From a virus: a DNA stretch of 37,615 nucleotides. Shown here one piece after another: positions 24,501-30,804 of the stretch (within the stretch, counting starts at the first letter, position 1; each line of letters begins with the position of its first letter). Made by a program: the position numbers and the translations under genes. Where the stretch lies: IMG/VR virus record IMGVR_UViG_3300025379_000799, positions 1-37,615 of that record. One strand, written 5' to 3'. The notes beneath the pieces are model-generated. The model saw only the letters and a program-made list of their open reading frames with translations, was not told the origin of the DNA and made no database searches.

Positions 24501-26858
24501 ACTAGTACTGGTTTTGTTAGTAAGACATATAATTCTGGTAATAACAATTATAGTATTGTATTAAGTTTCTTAACAACTACAGCACCAACAACTAATGCTT
24601 GGTTCTATGTAGCAGGTAACAGCAACAGTTTGTACAATGGTTATTTTCAATGTAGCTCAAGTAGTACTACTAGTATTACATTAACCTATCCATATGATCC
24701 TGGTATATATGGAACTACTTACACTACAACTACTACAATAACACCTGAGGTAACTAGTGCAAGTTCTACAGCATTAGGATTAAGTAAACCATTTAGTCTT
24801 ACAACAAGTTCAACATTACGTTTAGGTTATCCTGCAGCTAGTTCAGGACAAATTACTGTTAAGATTTCAACTACTCGTGCTACAGGTCACGACTTTTTGA
24901 ATATTGGTACTGGCGGTTACAATACCAGTAACTACCCAACACAAATTTACGGTAATCCTGCTATTGCTGAAATTTCAAGTCAGCAAATTTTAGAAGAAAC
25001 TACTGGTCGTGTGTTTTATGTAACAACAGACGAAAACGGTATTTTCCGTGTGGGTCGATTCTTTACAGTTGACCAAGGTACCGGTACTGTTACATTCTCA
25101 GCATCAATTGCCTTAAGTAACTTAGACGGTCTAGGATTTAAGAAAGGTGTAGTTGTTAGTTCATTTAGTACAGATGGAACTATGGCTGAAAATGCAAGTG
25201 ATGTTATTCCAGTACAAAGTGCAATTCGAAGTTATATCGATAGTCGTTTAGGATTGACACACAATGGAAGTTTAACTCCTCTGGTCAACTTAATTGGTCC
25301 TGGATTCTTGGCATTAGACGGAAGTCTAAGTATGAAAGGTAATATTAATGCTGCAGGCTTTACAGTTAGTAATCTTGCTACACCAGTGTATACTACCGAT
25401 GCAGCTAATAAAGTTTATGTTGATGGCAAAGTTACATTATTCAATGCTTTAAGTAAACTAAGTGATGTGTTAATTGCATCACCGATTCAAAATAATTTGT
25501 TAGCGTACAATGGTACAACATGGGTTAATGCTAGTACTGGCGGCGCAAGTAATATTACTATAACTTATGTGGGAACTAATATTGTTGCTACAATCAATAG
25601 TAGTACTATTACTAATTCAATGATTAGCTCATCGGCCGCTATTGCTCAAAGCAAATTGTCATTAAATGTTGCCAAAGGACTAGCAACAGGAACTAGTGGA
25701 AGTGGAACAGCAGGCGCTATTGTGCAGGCAGATTTAGGATTAAGTGTTTACAACAATAATGTGTTTAATGTAAGCGCTACTGGTTTTGTCGATTTGTTAA
25801 CTAGTTCTAGTTCAACTACAGGTGTACCATTAACAGCTATTACACAAATTGCTACTGGAACATTGTTGGGTAACAGAAGTGGTAGTGCAACAAGTCCAAC
25901 AACTGTTACTCCTGCACAAGTAGTTAGTGATGCTGGCGGTATTGTAAACACTTCGTTTAATTCAAGCGGTATAATGACTATAACTTACAATGGTGTTAGC
26001 ACAGCTGGTAATACTTATAGTGTAACACCAGTTAGCGTAAGTAATGCCGTAAGCAGTATTGTAAAATCTGGAGCTGATAAGAGTGTTGATGTTGGCAGTT
26101 TAAAAGTTTCTACTTACACAGCATTAACTGTAAGTGGAACTACATTAAATTTTAGTACACCCGGCGCAAGTACTGGTACAACATACTTTATGACTAGTAC
26201 GGGTACAACTACTAGTAATACAGTTACAACAATGTACGGTGCTGTCGATCATACTAATGGTACATTACTTGCTAAAAACTTGTTTACTAATAGTACAGAT
26301 AATACTGTTAAAGGCAGCATACAAGGTAATTGGCAAGTTCAAAGCGGTAGTTATATCGATTTGTATACATATGGTGGAACATTATTAAGTAGTACATTAA
26401 CAACAGGTAGTGGAACTAATGCAGGTACTATTACAGGTACTTGGACATTAAGCGGAACTGGAACACAACTTCAAGCTACGTATAGCGACTTAGCTGAATG
26501 GTATACAGCTGATGCAGAATACGAACCTGGTACAGTATTAGTATTTGGAGGTGATGCAGAAACTACAACTACTACAACAATTAATGACACACGTTGTGCT
26601 GGTATTGTAACAACAGATCCGGCATATACTATGAATAGTCAACTAAAAGGAACTAGGGCGTGTCTTGCACTTGCAGGTCGTGTACCATGTAAAGTTGTAG
26701 GACGGGTGAAGAAAGGAGATATCTTAACTACAAGTGCTACTCCTGGATATGCCGTACGTGCTGCAACTCCTACTTTAGGTGCTATTGTTGGCAAAGCATT
26801 AGAAGATAAGGACTACGGCGAAGCTGGAGTCATTGAAGTTGCTGTAGGGAGAGCATAA
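12573..26858 (+). CDS. Giant modular tail fibre / adhesin (4761 aa)
   Basis: One uninterrupted 4761-codon frame, very rich in Thr, Ser, Gly, Asn and Ile and poor in Cys, Trp and Lys. Layout by approximate residue: 1-45 N-terminal domain shared with three downstream genes; 297-345 fibre motif (GDTMSGTLTL ... AATKYYVD); 346 on, a YVSATKGDD segment typical of right-handed beta-helix proteins; 460-2130 repeated D-x-x-YD-x-x-YGGN modules around a beta-helix core (1490-1820); 2590-2675 NGGQIRSVAGSSSYGVYGL region; 2700-4100 low-complexity repeats of G-M-x-I-x-GTG-x-x-x-GT-Y and YNGTY types; 4117-4233 GRVFYVTTDENGIFRVGRFF region; 4252-4286 NLATPVYTTDAANKVYVDG; 4636-4761 C-terminal domain (YSDLAEWYTADAEYEPGTVL) resembling Peptidase_G2-type maturation domains. 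GGAG lies 8 nt before the ATG. It is probably a very long host-recognition fibre with a self-cleaving or assembly-aiding end; that end-domain role is inference. Confidence 0.85.
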   Translation: MSQQLVNVGVQGNDGTGDSIRDSFTKINNNFTELYAVFGAGGQIKFSNLADAPGTASFSITNIVAGSPSTGSTTITFSNPNVLLSPFTTGQNITISGCSPSGYNGNYLITAASSTTITVINSTTGTATTLGAVASTAYSANQIIMANTSGSALSARTLVAGTNITINNSNNSTLTISSTAGTLQSDSSPTLGNFLNAANFTIGRLSDPSPALVAQFNAFYGSVNPSLTTTLNQMPVTVGYANSNFLPINPATGSVIGALKVRNEPTTPQTSDSDYDATLQGNYVATEAIQRRHAVRRDGDTMSGTLTLNDHPAPLNGKGIVNSSTDLQAATKYYVDSNTYYSGVNLYVSATKGDDLQRNTPSGRQGRAWQYAYKTVGAAALQADNLINLSSIEPGPYRQTIVYTISPTQYKSTVQSVTLVGGNSGIQGYMDATALLQANRSFIQAETIAYLNRKYVNQFTFSQARWAGIIDNILTSIGNDLVFSNGSVAPLSNYNSITQASLLLNNNNSDIISNYYIQLVDAIGYAQAQLATYSYSITNTQTYIGSVIDAVASDVVFLSNYQSIQAALAFSYANTGLTTTEIVGALTNLSSVITSSASWNSNITTAPTTSTFIANTITSIINIIQSGNIPNPTFPSIATTTTGQVSAQNLLINNIPFIQAEITAYITANYPNVSYSTSLSQRDIKYIVWSLVYDLMYGGNSQSVYAANRYRYNATLHLNSSEQPVCAAAVGYLNTLAQNIINNTLLGSGSTTLYQSSVVQYTNATYLNGGSGFINGGATTISSSIAANIATIQHVIDGTNTSPTATAPTYSNGNSILQSIRSILTSQKVGDTFTGSIATNTLTISGSVTGSVPFGIGDTISGAGVIDGTIITGGSGLSWTVNNALNLSLVPMTTGLVQGAINYINATYSIINDTTTNTIITNLFSSITNLLNVGVPNRTVPTFVNPTGLPSANSQAQSALLANILFLQNEFTSWIAVNYSTTTIDVISTKRALGYIIEALAYDLTYGGNTASSAVAQTFIASANAIGAGLNSLYVAALTQISTTIGTVLSNSPASASLGNYLSVTGVTVSTPSTGYVQLNFASQTSAPFTIGQQITVQGLTPSSLNSTTGTSFTVTGVGTNYVQYANTTNSTVGFVSGQGQITTQVQYSGWSSASGVTTGTQATNYQTTTSLLGEIITIVGATTVTTSTTNNITTISTVTTTGGGSNTVNYTLTNPLISNSVYNSTYINARTLINNNYITVGTATTTYLANKYTGGFNYNQATCSRDIGLIVDAMVIDMRVNGTYQSINAGRAYYKNASAQGIAIGTQYTETIDGLTFAFGDGSGSNVGLVYQVLNQTTNVQRYQTLVTQQTNATLSTNYNPTTPAINTYTSQWYIAYSIITTGLGAAPAITTSTYGTGYYSITFNNGGNGYVDQGTPGDVHIIPGKILIGNSSNALGQIISYTPGKQPLSTVPYDTINMYLTQPGFFQVGEYLDYGETVSNLNITIFVESGIYYEDYPIKIPANVTISGDDFRRTIIRPLNRISQSPWRNVFFYRDGVIDALQVGPINYAGTDYAQLSATALTIGATSGTFTASLGNGVQAISTWPGLVLTEAVYQVTSASINTSTNVATLTFQTIQGNLMPSSPYIVGQNINIEGMTPASYNGVYAINTINVTGAGTSGGTATITVYNYSTTINATSYGNIVAGKAVINTVSGNVINCTTIYPFTATQTYAANSWHLFGTINYGRHYLSNPLDINSTPLNNQNMDVFLCNDATRIKLLTMQGHGGFAMVLDPTGQIKTKSPYGQESAVFSASINAQAFRGGQFVDGFTGRLFGNIIGIASANGTAGLSVTIQGTVNSGLDVRPPQTPCAFYLQGFRYQVNNVTSYNANATITTAAYVSGGAIGAKTLTIASNLLVLVGQVISGTGIPTGTYIKSISGTTLTLSAALTTQAAGTYTFYAPQVTVTLDVSTPFNPAVIYSSAAFASNLGNIVDAIAYDNVFGSNYQSVKQGLIYLAPQNAVTTTAELFVIQGLNYANSLINTLSLQSTTLTTVASSLANITNIIANGTVSVPTLVYPDPVGVTSTVSQARKNITLNKNFLQSEISAWIANNYVTTSLSNYTATKSQRDAGYIIDAISYDLLYGGNSSIYDIAQTFYTSNYNGTSQLGTNAQVCIAAYIRLNTVIQQVIQNQVVTPSNGNLLTQNLTTYTAATETLSSVVIGSSGTFTFATAPRTLVVGLAVTISGTNTGSGSVANGTYYITTCTQTSFTLSSYSGGAAISTTAGTPVGLTFAFSVEALAISTLFNTLIDYVADGAFNDTVAATITAGSTTITNLSYSPYLTNGVTVTGTGIPASTTLSNINFSTGTATLSNAATATSASTGGSNQDGTILLTVGSPAVTRTPPVITAQTTSAITDFYTLSNNKIASVTATYSSGGASGASSFTISNSANTTLSNVQATGLAGTFTCNSAKLVLGNTVTVTGSAGGTGSISGYTTGNIYYIISVTGTTGFTLSTTLNGSPITTTIGTLTMTFTETGSVSGILPGMIVTGTGVPAGTAVANTYVPTSSTIQLVSASTGLPVTLTAQAAGTYTFGTSTIDIEDAAVNYINAGANIGINIEMGGNKSMLSNDFTMVNDLGYGLLVTNGGAAEAVSMFTYYNYVSYWALNGGQIRSVAGSSSYGVYGLRSSGSDVTELPNAVNLANDMVQTARIYKEGIFASSQTTATSLNLTVYIINYEYPPEPTSELEIDHTASGGVITRYLINTVSHTTVYVNGQNVLSLALSTSGTNSTTTTGLAYPLYDGQLVTIRVLQNIKFYNITNVKPVRPSTALQYSTNLGSIYRIISYGLTESTGEQLPANTSVLTTDSSFAYISFNHDTSSIQNADLVNYAAKGFVAINGSGNNTSSTTLTVNQVNGTIIAGQILGGIGFTNQTVSTVVTNTAVTTGSTISNTGVFTVGTLGSGTVAIGMVLTGTNVTGTVYIISNISGSGSGSTWQTNTTSAATSGAITGTSYTVTLSGVPTLTPYGPVVFSTQSQGSKLGDSKIAVLASSVSTTINQINQGTYLTGWGGKVFRVLSYTQSNIPASGLFNQALSTTASSTGIIGNGLASASIGNIFTPLSTITGSFTVGMGLTGSGITNSTYITAVNSAVFIGTISTTTLTISSVTSGTISIGMAITGTGVTAGTYIVSGSGTSWTLNQSATGTPTTGTSYTVNIGQLVTSNTFTGYSTTIYLTAVAGTITNNSLITGAGFNGTQSIVSFTQPTLSTAQIVLNVAPSGVPSGTLTIGTATNAFLTIDPNSVYNLSSIGTGVSAMTFASQTLQPNSTSSKFVTYNIPYNANAILPPVDSYITIANQANTNYNGTYQVVGITNKTQITTSSTSSLTTGMVVSSINTSITITGITASTPGVGYFTVTYGTQTSAPFSINSVIVIAGVTGTTAYNGTYTVYSLVSGTGLTGVVIASTTTGSATVTGATISNPFSYVPSGTIVQSIDSSTQFTVSPACWVQYGSVVSSQLLGTVASVTITNGGSGYTSPPTITFSGGGVTSPAQQAIAVCTISGGSISAVTVVSPGFGYTSTPTITLSSVLGGAILTPVITVPTAVSVSANAGVNTIQAQLLYSTDPGTSGNATAVATTTATMSSSSINSSGVLSIGSVSGTVTNGMILTGAGIAQETSLSVASVSTNTGTVTFTVITSLTTPYAVGQLITVTGMVPTGYNGTYPVTASSTTTFSSTSGFISGNTLSLTGTITNSSNISIGSVVTSANITAGTYITGINTATFTSTISSTTLTIATISAGTISVGMVLSGGTVTAGTYISAFLGGTGGTGTYTLNQSATGTPTTGTSYTVNTSQSAASASVSGTTTIVSYTNSTTGALSTPGTVNSNIYTYITSGSGSTWQTATNIGTNYTVSSTTITGTDNLITLSTVNNISIGNQITFTTPSGGTALGNLVTGTTYYITNVNSSTKQITVSATPGGNSFTTGTVGTGLMTFYCPGYTYGSSITSTGFVSKTYNSGNNNYSIVLSFLTTTAPTTNAWFYVAGNSNSLYNGYFQCSSSSTTSITLTYPYDPGIYGTTYTTTTTITPEVTSASSTALGLSKPFSLTTSSTLRLGYPAASSGQITVKISTTRATGHDFLNIGTGGYNTSNYPTQIYGNPAIAEISSQQILEETTGRVFYVTTDENGIFRVGRFFTVDQGTGTVTFSASIALSNLDGLGFKKGVVVSSFSTDGTMAENASDVIPVQSAIRSYIDSRLGLTHNGSLTPLVNLIGPGFLALDGSLSMKGNINAAGFTVSNLATPVYTTDAANKVYVDGKVTLFNALSKLSDVLIASPIQNNLLAYNGTTWVNASTGGASNITITYVGTNIVATINSSTITNSMISSSAAIAQSKLSLNVAKGLATGTSGSGTAGAIVQADLGLSVYNNNVFNVSATGFVDLLTSSSSTTGVPLTAITQIATGTLLGNRSGSATSPTTVTPAQVVSDAGGIVNTSFNSSGIMTITYNGVSTAGNTYSVTPVSVSNAVSSIVKSGADKSVDVGSLKVSTYTALTVSGTTLNFSTPGASTGTTYFMTSTGTTTSNTVTTMYGAVDHTNGTLLAKNLFTNSTDNTVKGSIQGNWQVQSGSYIDLYTYGGTLLSSTLTTGSGTNAGTITGTWTLSGTGTQLQATYSDLAEWYTADAEYEPGTVLVFGGDAETTTTTTINDTRCAGIVTTDPAYTMNSQLKGTRACLALAGRVPCKVVGRVKKGDILTTSATPGYAVRAATPTLGAIVGKALEDKDYGEAGVIEVAVGRA
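13966..18954 (+). repeat. Diverged repeats of a D-x-x-YD-x-x-YGGN module in the giant gene
   Basis: At least five clear copies and two weaker ones: YIVWSLVYDLMYGGN (near 14630), YIIEALAYDLTYGGN (15553), LIVDAMVIDMRVNGT (16379), NIVDAIAYDNVFGSN (18480), YIIDAISYDLLYGGN (18904), and weaker forms near 13970 and 14200. Several copies are preceded by a stretch with N-x-x-F-x-Q-x-E-x-x-x-[YW]-I. The DNA itself has diverged, so these are old protein-level duplications. Confidence 0.7.
21955..24048 (+). repeat. Duplicated Thr/Ser/Gly segment in the giant gene
   Basis: A unit of about 190 bp at 21955-22145 recurs at about 23832-24048. Both encode TIS-(S/T)-TTLTI ... GTY-I ... TLNQSATGTPTTGTSYTVN with many synonymous differences. 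Related, shorter G-M-x-I-x-GTG-x-x-x-GT-Y units occur near 15110, 18260, 19540, 20140, 21400, 21890 and 23760. Confidence 0.75.
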
Positions 26859-27115
26859 TGACTCAACAAAATATAAACATCGGCGCAACACCAAATGCTA
26901 CAGGTGCAGATACTATTCGTGTAGCATTTGGTAAGGTAAATGCAAATTTTGCTGATTTATACCCGCAAATTGTGCCTACTCACAGTACTGGTAAAACAGG
27001 CGATATAGCAGGAATGGTTGCGTTTGATTCTGTATATTTTTACTACTGCACAGCATCGTATGACGGTACTACTAATATTTGGAAGAGGCACACGTATGAT
27101 GCTGGAACATGGTAA
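26858..27115 (+). CDS. Mini tail-fibre protein (N- and C-terminal caps only)
   Basis: An 85-aa protein whose first 36 residues (INIGATPNATGADTIRVAFG ...) repeat the N-terminal domain of the giant and the 27135 proteins. The rest (TGKTGDIAGMVAFDSVYFYY-C-T-A ... WKRH) matches the C-terminal cap of the 27135 protein. It therefore looks like a fibre with no shaft. The ATG overlaps the giant gene's stop (TAATG) and AGGGAGAG lies just upstream, so it is co-expressed. It may be an adaptor, a capping subunit or a short receptor-binding tip, which is inference. Confidence 0.75.
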   Translation: MTQQNINIGATPNATGADTIRVAFGKVNANFADLYPQIVPTHSTGKTGDIAGMVAFDSVYFYYCTASYDGTTNIWKRHTYDAGTW

Positions 27116-27134
27116 ATACTAAAAGAGACTGCAA

Positions 27135-28217
27135 ATGACAATACAAACAATCAATTTAGGTAGCTATGCTAATGACGGCACAGGTGACGATTTACGCACC
27201 GCATTTACTAAGGTAAACAGTAACTTTGCTGTTCTTAATGCTGAGGCAGCAATTAGTACTGCTGTTAACTTAGGTTCTGGAACTGGAGTATTTGCCGATA
27301 AAAACGGTATTAATTTAGAATTTAAAACATTAACTAGTACAGGAAATACAGTAACAATATCAACTGATGCAAGCACAGTTAATTTAGAAGCAAAGACTAT
27401 ACTAATTAACGATTCAACTCCTACACTAAACAATAATTTAAATTTAAATGGTCATCATACGTTCGGTGGTGATATACAAAATACCATATATGGTCAAGAT
27501 CCAAATATAGCTGCAGGTTTATTTTCTGCAATGGTTCCTACTACCAATCTTATTGCAGATTTTGGTTCTGTTACTTACCCAACTGGCTGGCAAAGAAATA
27601 GCAGAGGTTATACTGTAGATTTTAATGGAACTGGAGTATTAAGTGGTATTACTAATCCTCCAAACAATGATTATGATTTTGGCGAGTTTGGGCAAACTTC
27701 ACTATCTGTAGGAGGTCATTTTTTAACTTTAGGTGTTAGCCTTACTACCGCAGGTACTAATAATATCACATTAACATCTACTGGTGTTACCAATGTAACA
27801 CTGCCTACTAGCGGTATTTTAACAACTACTGCCAGTACATTAAACCAATTTGCAAATACAAGTAGTAGTCAGTTGCTGTCTATAATACCCGATGCTACTG
27901 GAACTGGATATGCTGTTTTTAATGCAAATCCTATATTGACAGGAACTACTACCGCAACTAATTTATCACTAAGCGGATATTTATATGCTTCTGGAAATTT
28001 TGCCATCAATGGTTCAGTATTTGAAATCAATGCAACTAATGGTAATGTAACTTTTCAAGATGGCACAATACAAAATACCGCATGGCCTAGTACATCCGGC
28101 ACAAAAAGTTCAAATTCAACAGGTACTATTGGACAAATTTCATGGGATACCAACTACATTTATGTTTGTACAGCACCTAATACTTGGAAAAGATCACCAT
28201 TAACCGGCGGTTATTAA
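27135..28217 (+). CDS. Tail fibre-like protein
   Basis: A 360-aa protein with the shared N-terminal domain (INLGSYANDGTGDDLRTAFT and NSNF, residues 5-33), a Thr/Asn/Gly-rich beta shaft (about 60-300) and a C-terminal cap (TGTIGQISWDTNYIYVCTAP then NTWKR). The shaft includes LPTSGILTTTASTLNQFANT, typical of marine phage fibres. AAGAGA lies upstream of the ATG. It is probably a medium-length fibre or baseplate-attached adhesin co-expressed with the giant fibre. Confidence 0.78.
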   Translation: MTIQTINLGSYANDGTGDDLRTAFTKVNSNFAVLNAEAAISTAVNLGSGTGVFADKNGINLEFKTLTSTGNTVTISTDASTVNLEAKTILINDSTPTLNNNLNLNGHHTFGGDIQNTIYGQDPNIAAGLFSAMVPTTNLIADFGSVTYPTGWQRNSRGYTVDFNGTGVLSGITNPPNNDYDFGEFGQTSLSVGGHFLTLGVSLTTAGTNNITLTSTGVTNVTLPTSGILTTTASTLNQFANTSSSQLLSIIPDATGTGYAVFNANPILTGTTTATNLSLSGYLYASGNFAINGSVFEINATNGNVTFQDGTIQNTAWPSTSGTKSSNSTGTIGQISWDTNYIYVCTAPNTWKRSPLTGGY

Positions 28218-28218
28218 A

Positions 28219-30804
28219 ATGTTAAATGTTTGGACACAACCTAGCGGGTATTCATTTGGAACTCTGCAAGAACAGCAATCTGTTACGTTGGCATTACCAG
28301 TATCAAACAGCAGAGGTATTACTTTTACAATTATATCAGGAAATTTGCCCGATGGCATATTTTTAATAGGCAGTAATCTTACAGGTGCACCACTAGCAGT
28401 AGCTAATCAAACAACTTATACATTCTGTATAAGAGCATCCGATGGTATTAGTATATCCGATAGAACATTTACAATCAGTGTTTACGGTTATAATCCTCCG
28501 ACATTTATAACTCCTGCAGGATCATTGCCCTTAGGGCCAAGTAAACAATTTTATACACCAGATCAAACTTATATCAATTATCAAATAGAAGTTTCCGATT
28601 TAAATGTTGCTTCAGGTGCAACTCTAACATTTTATATTGCCGACGGTGACGGCATTCTTCCGCCAGGATTATCTTTAAATTCTTCAGGTCTCATTAGTGG
28701 TTACATCGAACCTTCTCCTCAGATTACCGTCAATGACGGTGTTGGAAATTTCGACGAACAGGGTTATGACAAGGGAGTATTTGATTTTGGTTTAAGATCG
28801 ACTAATGGTTTTGACAGCTACCAATACGACGATGTAATTTTTGATTATTTTACACCTTCAGTAGTCACACAAACATTAAGTTTAAATTATCAATTTAAAG
28901 TCACAGTAACTGATGGTACTAATTATAGTCAAAGAATTTTTAAAATATTTGTTACCGGAACTGATGAATTTAGAGCAGATAGTATTACACTAGACGGTCA
29001 AGCTGACGAATTCACAGCCGATTCAACATATTTGAGACGTCCAGTGTGGTTAACTGATAGTAATTTAGGAATATTTAGATCAAATAACTATATAACAATT
29101 CCTGTTGCATTATATGACAATAGAAACGTAGAATTCAGATTAGAGACCACAAATGAAGAAGTATATGCTGTTGCATATCAAATGTTAATAACTGATAATA
29201 TTTTAGGTAGTACGTCTGTTACTGTTCAAGATTTATCAAGTATTCCAGTAATAGGACAATTTTTTACATTAGATAATTATATAAATTCTGCTGATAATAC
29301 TATCTATACAATAACAGGAGTAACACAATTAACTCCTACTCGTTATAGATTAGCACTGTCAAGTGCATTATTAATTTCTATTCCTAATAATACTTATTTT
29401 TATATAGGAAGTTTAAGTAAACTACCATTAGGTTTAAATTTTGATCCTGTATCAGGTGATCTCTACGGACTAGTACCTTATCAACCAAGTGTTACTAAAA
29501 ATTATAAATTTACTATTACAGCCAGTAGACCTGGCGATAATAATAGTGAAGTTATATCTGCTAGTAGAGTATTTAATATTACAATATTAGGAAGTATTAA
29601 CAGTGTTATAACCTGGAGCTCTCCTAGTAATTTAGGATCTATACCAGCCGATTATATATGTACATTGAATCTATTGGCTACTACTAGTGTACCAGATGCC
29701 ATTGTTACGTATAATTTAACGGCAGGATCTTTACCACCAGGACTTAAATTGAACGGCGATGGCGAGATTTTAGGAATTCCAAATCAGTTTGATGATCTAG
29801 TAAATAATTTGCCAGGGTTGTTAACCATTGACAGATCACAAACTACATTCGATGCTGGTAAGACAACTTACGATAGAACATATACATTTACTGTTGAAGC
29901 AGCCGATCAATATGCCTATAGTGCAATTGATAAAACATTTACTCTAACTATCACTACTCCGAATACTACAATTTACAATAATATTACAGCAAGACCATTT
30001 TTGATCCCTGCCCAAAGAGCATTGTTTAGCAGTTTTATAAACAACAGTACAGTATTCACGCCATCCAGCATTTATAGACCAGAAGATCCAAATTTTGGAG
30101 TACAAACTAATTTATCTATATTAATATACGCAGGAATACAAAATTTATATGCTTCTGCATATGTTAGTGCTATGACGTTAAACAATAAAAAGAAACGTTT
30201 TCAATTTGGAAGCATCGAGAAAGCTGTGGCATTTGATCCTATATCTAATGTTCCAGTCTACGAAGTAGTTTACATACAAATGCTAGATCCTATGGAGCCA
30301 AATGGAAAACATTTACCCTTATCTATTAAAACTAGTAGTAATGCTCCTGAAACAATTACTGTAGATAATAGTTTAAATTTTTACAAAAACGATTTAACTA
30401 CACTTACTTTAGATGCGCCCGATAGTAGAAGAAATGATTACAATATTACTGTAGATAGTACAGGGTACGAAGCTAGTAATCCAAATACAGATACATATTT
30501 TCCTAGTAGTATTTCTAATTGGCAAAAGAGACTAAGCAATGCCGGAGCAACAGAGCGTAATTATTTGCCTCTATGGATGAGAAGTATACAATCCGGACAA
30601 AAAGCCCAATTAGGGTATGTACTAGCTATTCCATTGTGTTTTTGTAAACCAGGAACAGCAGACAAAATTATAACAAATATCAAATTTAATGGGTTTAATT
30701 TTAGCCAATTAGACTATACTGTAGACAGATTCACATTGACTTCTCTGTCAGGGTACAGCAACGATAAATATCTAATATTCAAAGACAATAGGATAACCGT
30801 ATGA
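28219..30804 (+). CDS. Virion protein with repeated Ig-like (He_PIG/cadherin-like) domains
   Basis: An 861-aa protein with four Ig-like units of the putative-Ig type, recognised by the LPxG-[IL] turn followed by G-x-[LI]-x-G and a final Y-x-F strand. These are GNLPDGIFLIGSNLTGAP (about 41-58), LPPGLSLNSSGLISG (about 147), LPLGLNFDPVSGDLYG (about 402) and LPPGLKLNGDGEILGIP (about 505). The C-terminal third (about 585-861) is different and unrecognised, containing NKKKRFQFGSIEKAVAF. Such domains on phage virions often bind glycans weakly. It starts 1 nt after the upstream stop and its own stop overlaps the next gene (ATGA). It is likely a baseplate or fibre-associated structural protein. Confidence 0.75.
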   Translation: MLNVWTQPSGYSFGTLQEQQSVTLALPVSNSRGITFTIISGNLPDGIFLIGSNLTGAPLAVANQTTYTFCIRASDGISISDRTFTISVYGYNPPTFITPAGSLPLGPSKQFYTPDQTYINYQIEVSDLNVASGATLTFYIADGDGILPPGLSLNSSGLISGYIEPSPQITVNDGVGNFDEQGYDKGVFDFGLRSTNGFDSYQYDDVIFDYFTPSVVTQTLSLNYQFKVTVTDGTNYSQRIFKIFVTGTDEFRADSITLDGQADEFTADSTYLRRPVWLTDSNLGIFRSNNYITIPVALYDNRNVEFRLETTNEEVYAVAYQMLITDNILGSTSVTVQDLSSIPVIGQFFTLDNYINSADNTIYTITGVTQLTPTRYRLALSSALLISIPNNTYFYIGSLSKLPLGLNFDPVSGDLYGLVPYQPSVTKNYKFTITASRPGDNNSEVISASRVFNITILGSINSVITWSSPSNLGSIPADYICTLNLLATTSVPDAIVTYNLTAGSLPPGLKLNGDGEILGIPNQFDDLVNNLPGLLTIDRSQTTFDAGKTTYDRTYTFTVEAADQYAYSAIDKTFTLTITTPNTTIYNNITARPFLIPAQRALFSSFINNSTVFTPSSIYRPEDPNFGVQTNLSILIYAGIQNLYASAYVSAMTLNNKKKRFQFGSIEKAVAFDPISNVPVYEVVYIQMLDPMEPNGKHLPLSIKTSSNAPETITVDNSLNFYKNDLTTLTLDAPDSRRNDYNITVDSTGYEASNPNTDTYFPSSISNWQKRLSNAGATERNYLPLWMRSIQSGQKAQLGYVLAIPLCFCKPGTADKIITNIKFNGFNFSQLDYTVDRFTLTSLSGYSNDKYLIFKDNRITV

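Noticed and set aside
14849-25951. Minus-strand frames opposite the giant fibre gene (67 to 112 aa)
   Set aside because: All are Val/Ile/Leu/Pro-rich mirror images of Thr/Ser/Gly repeats, without start signals.
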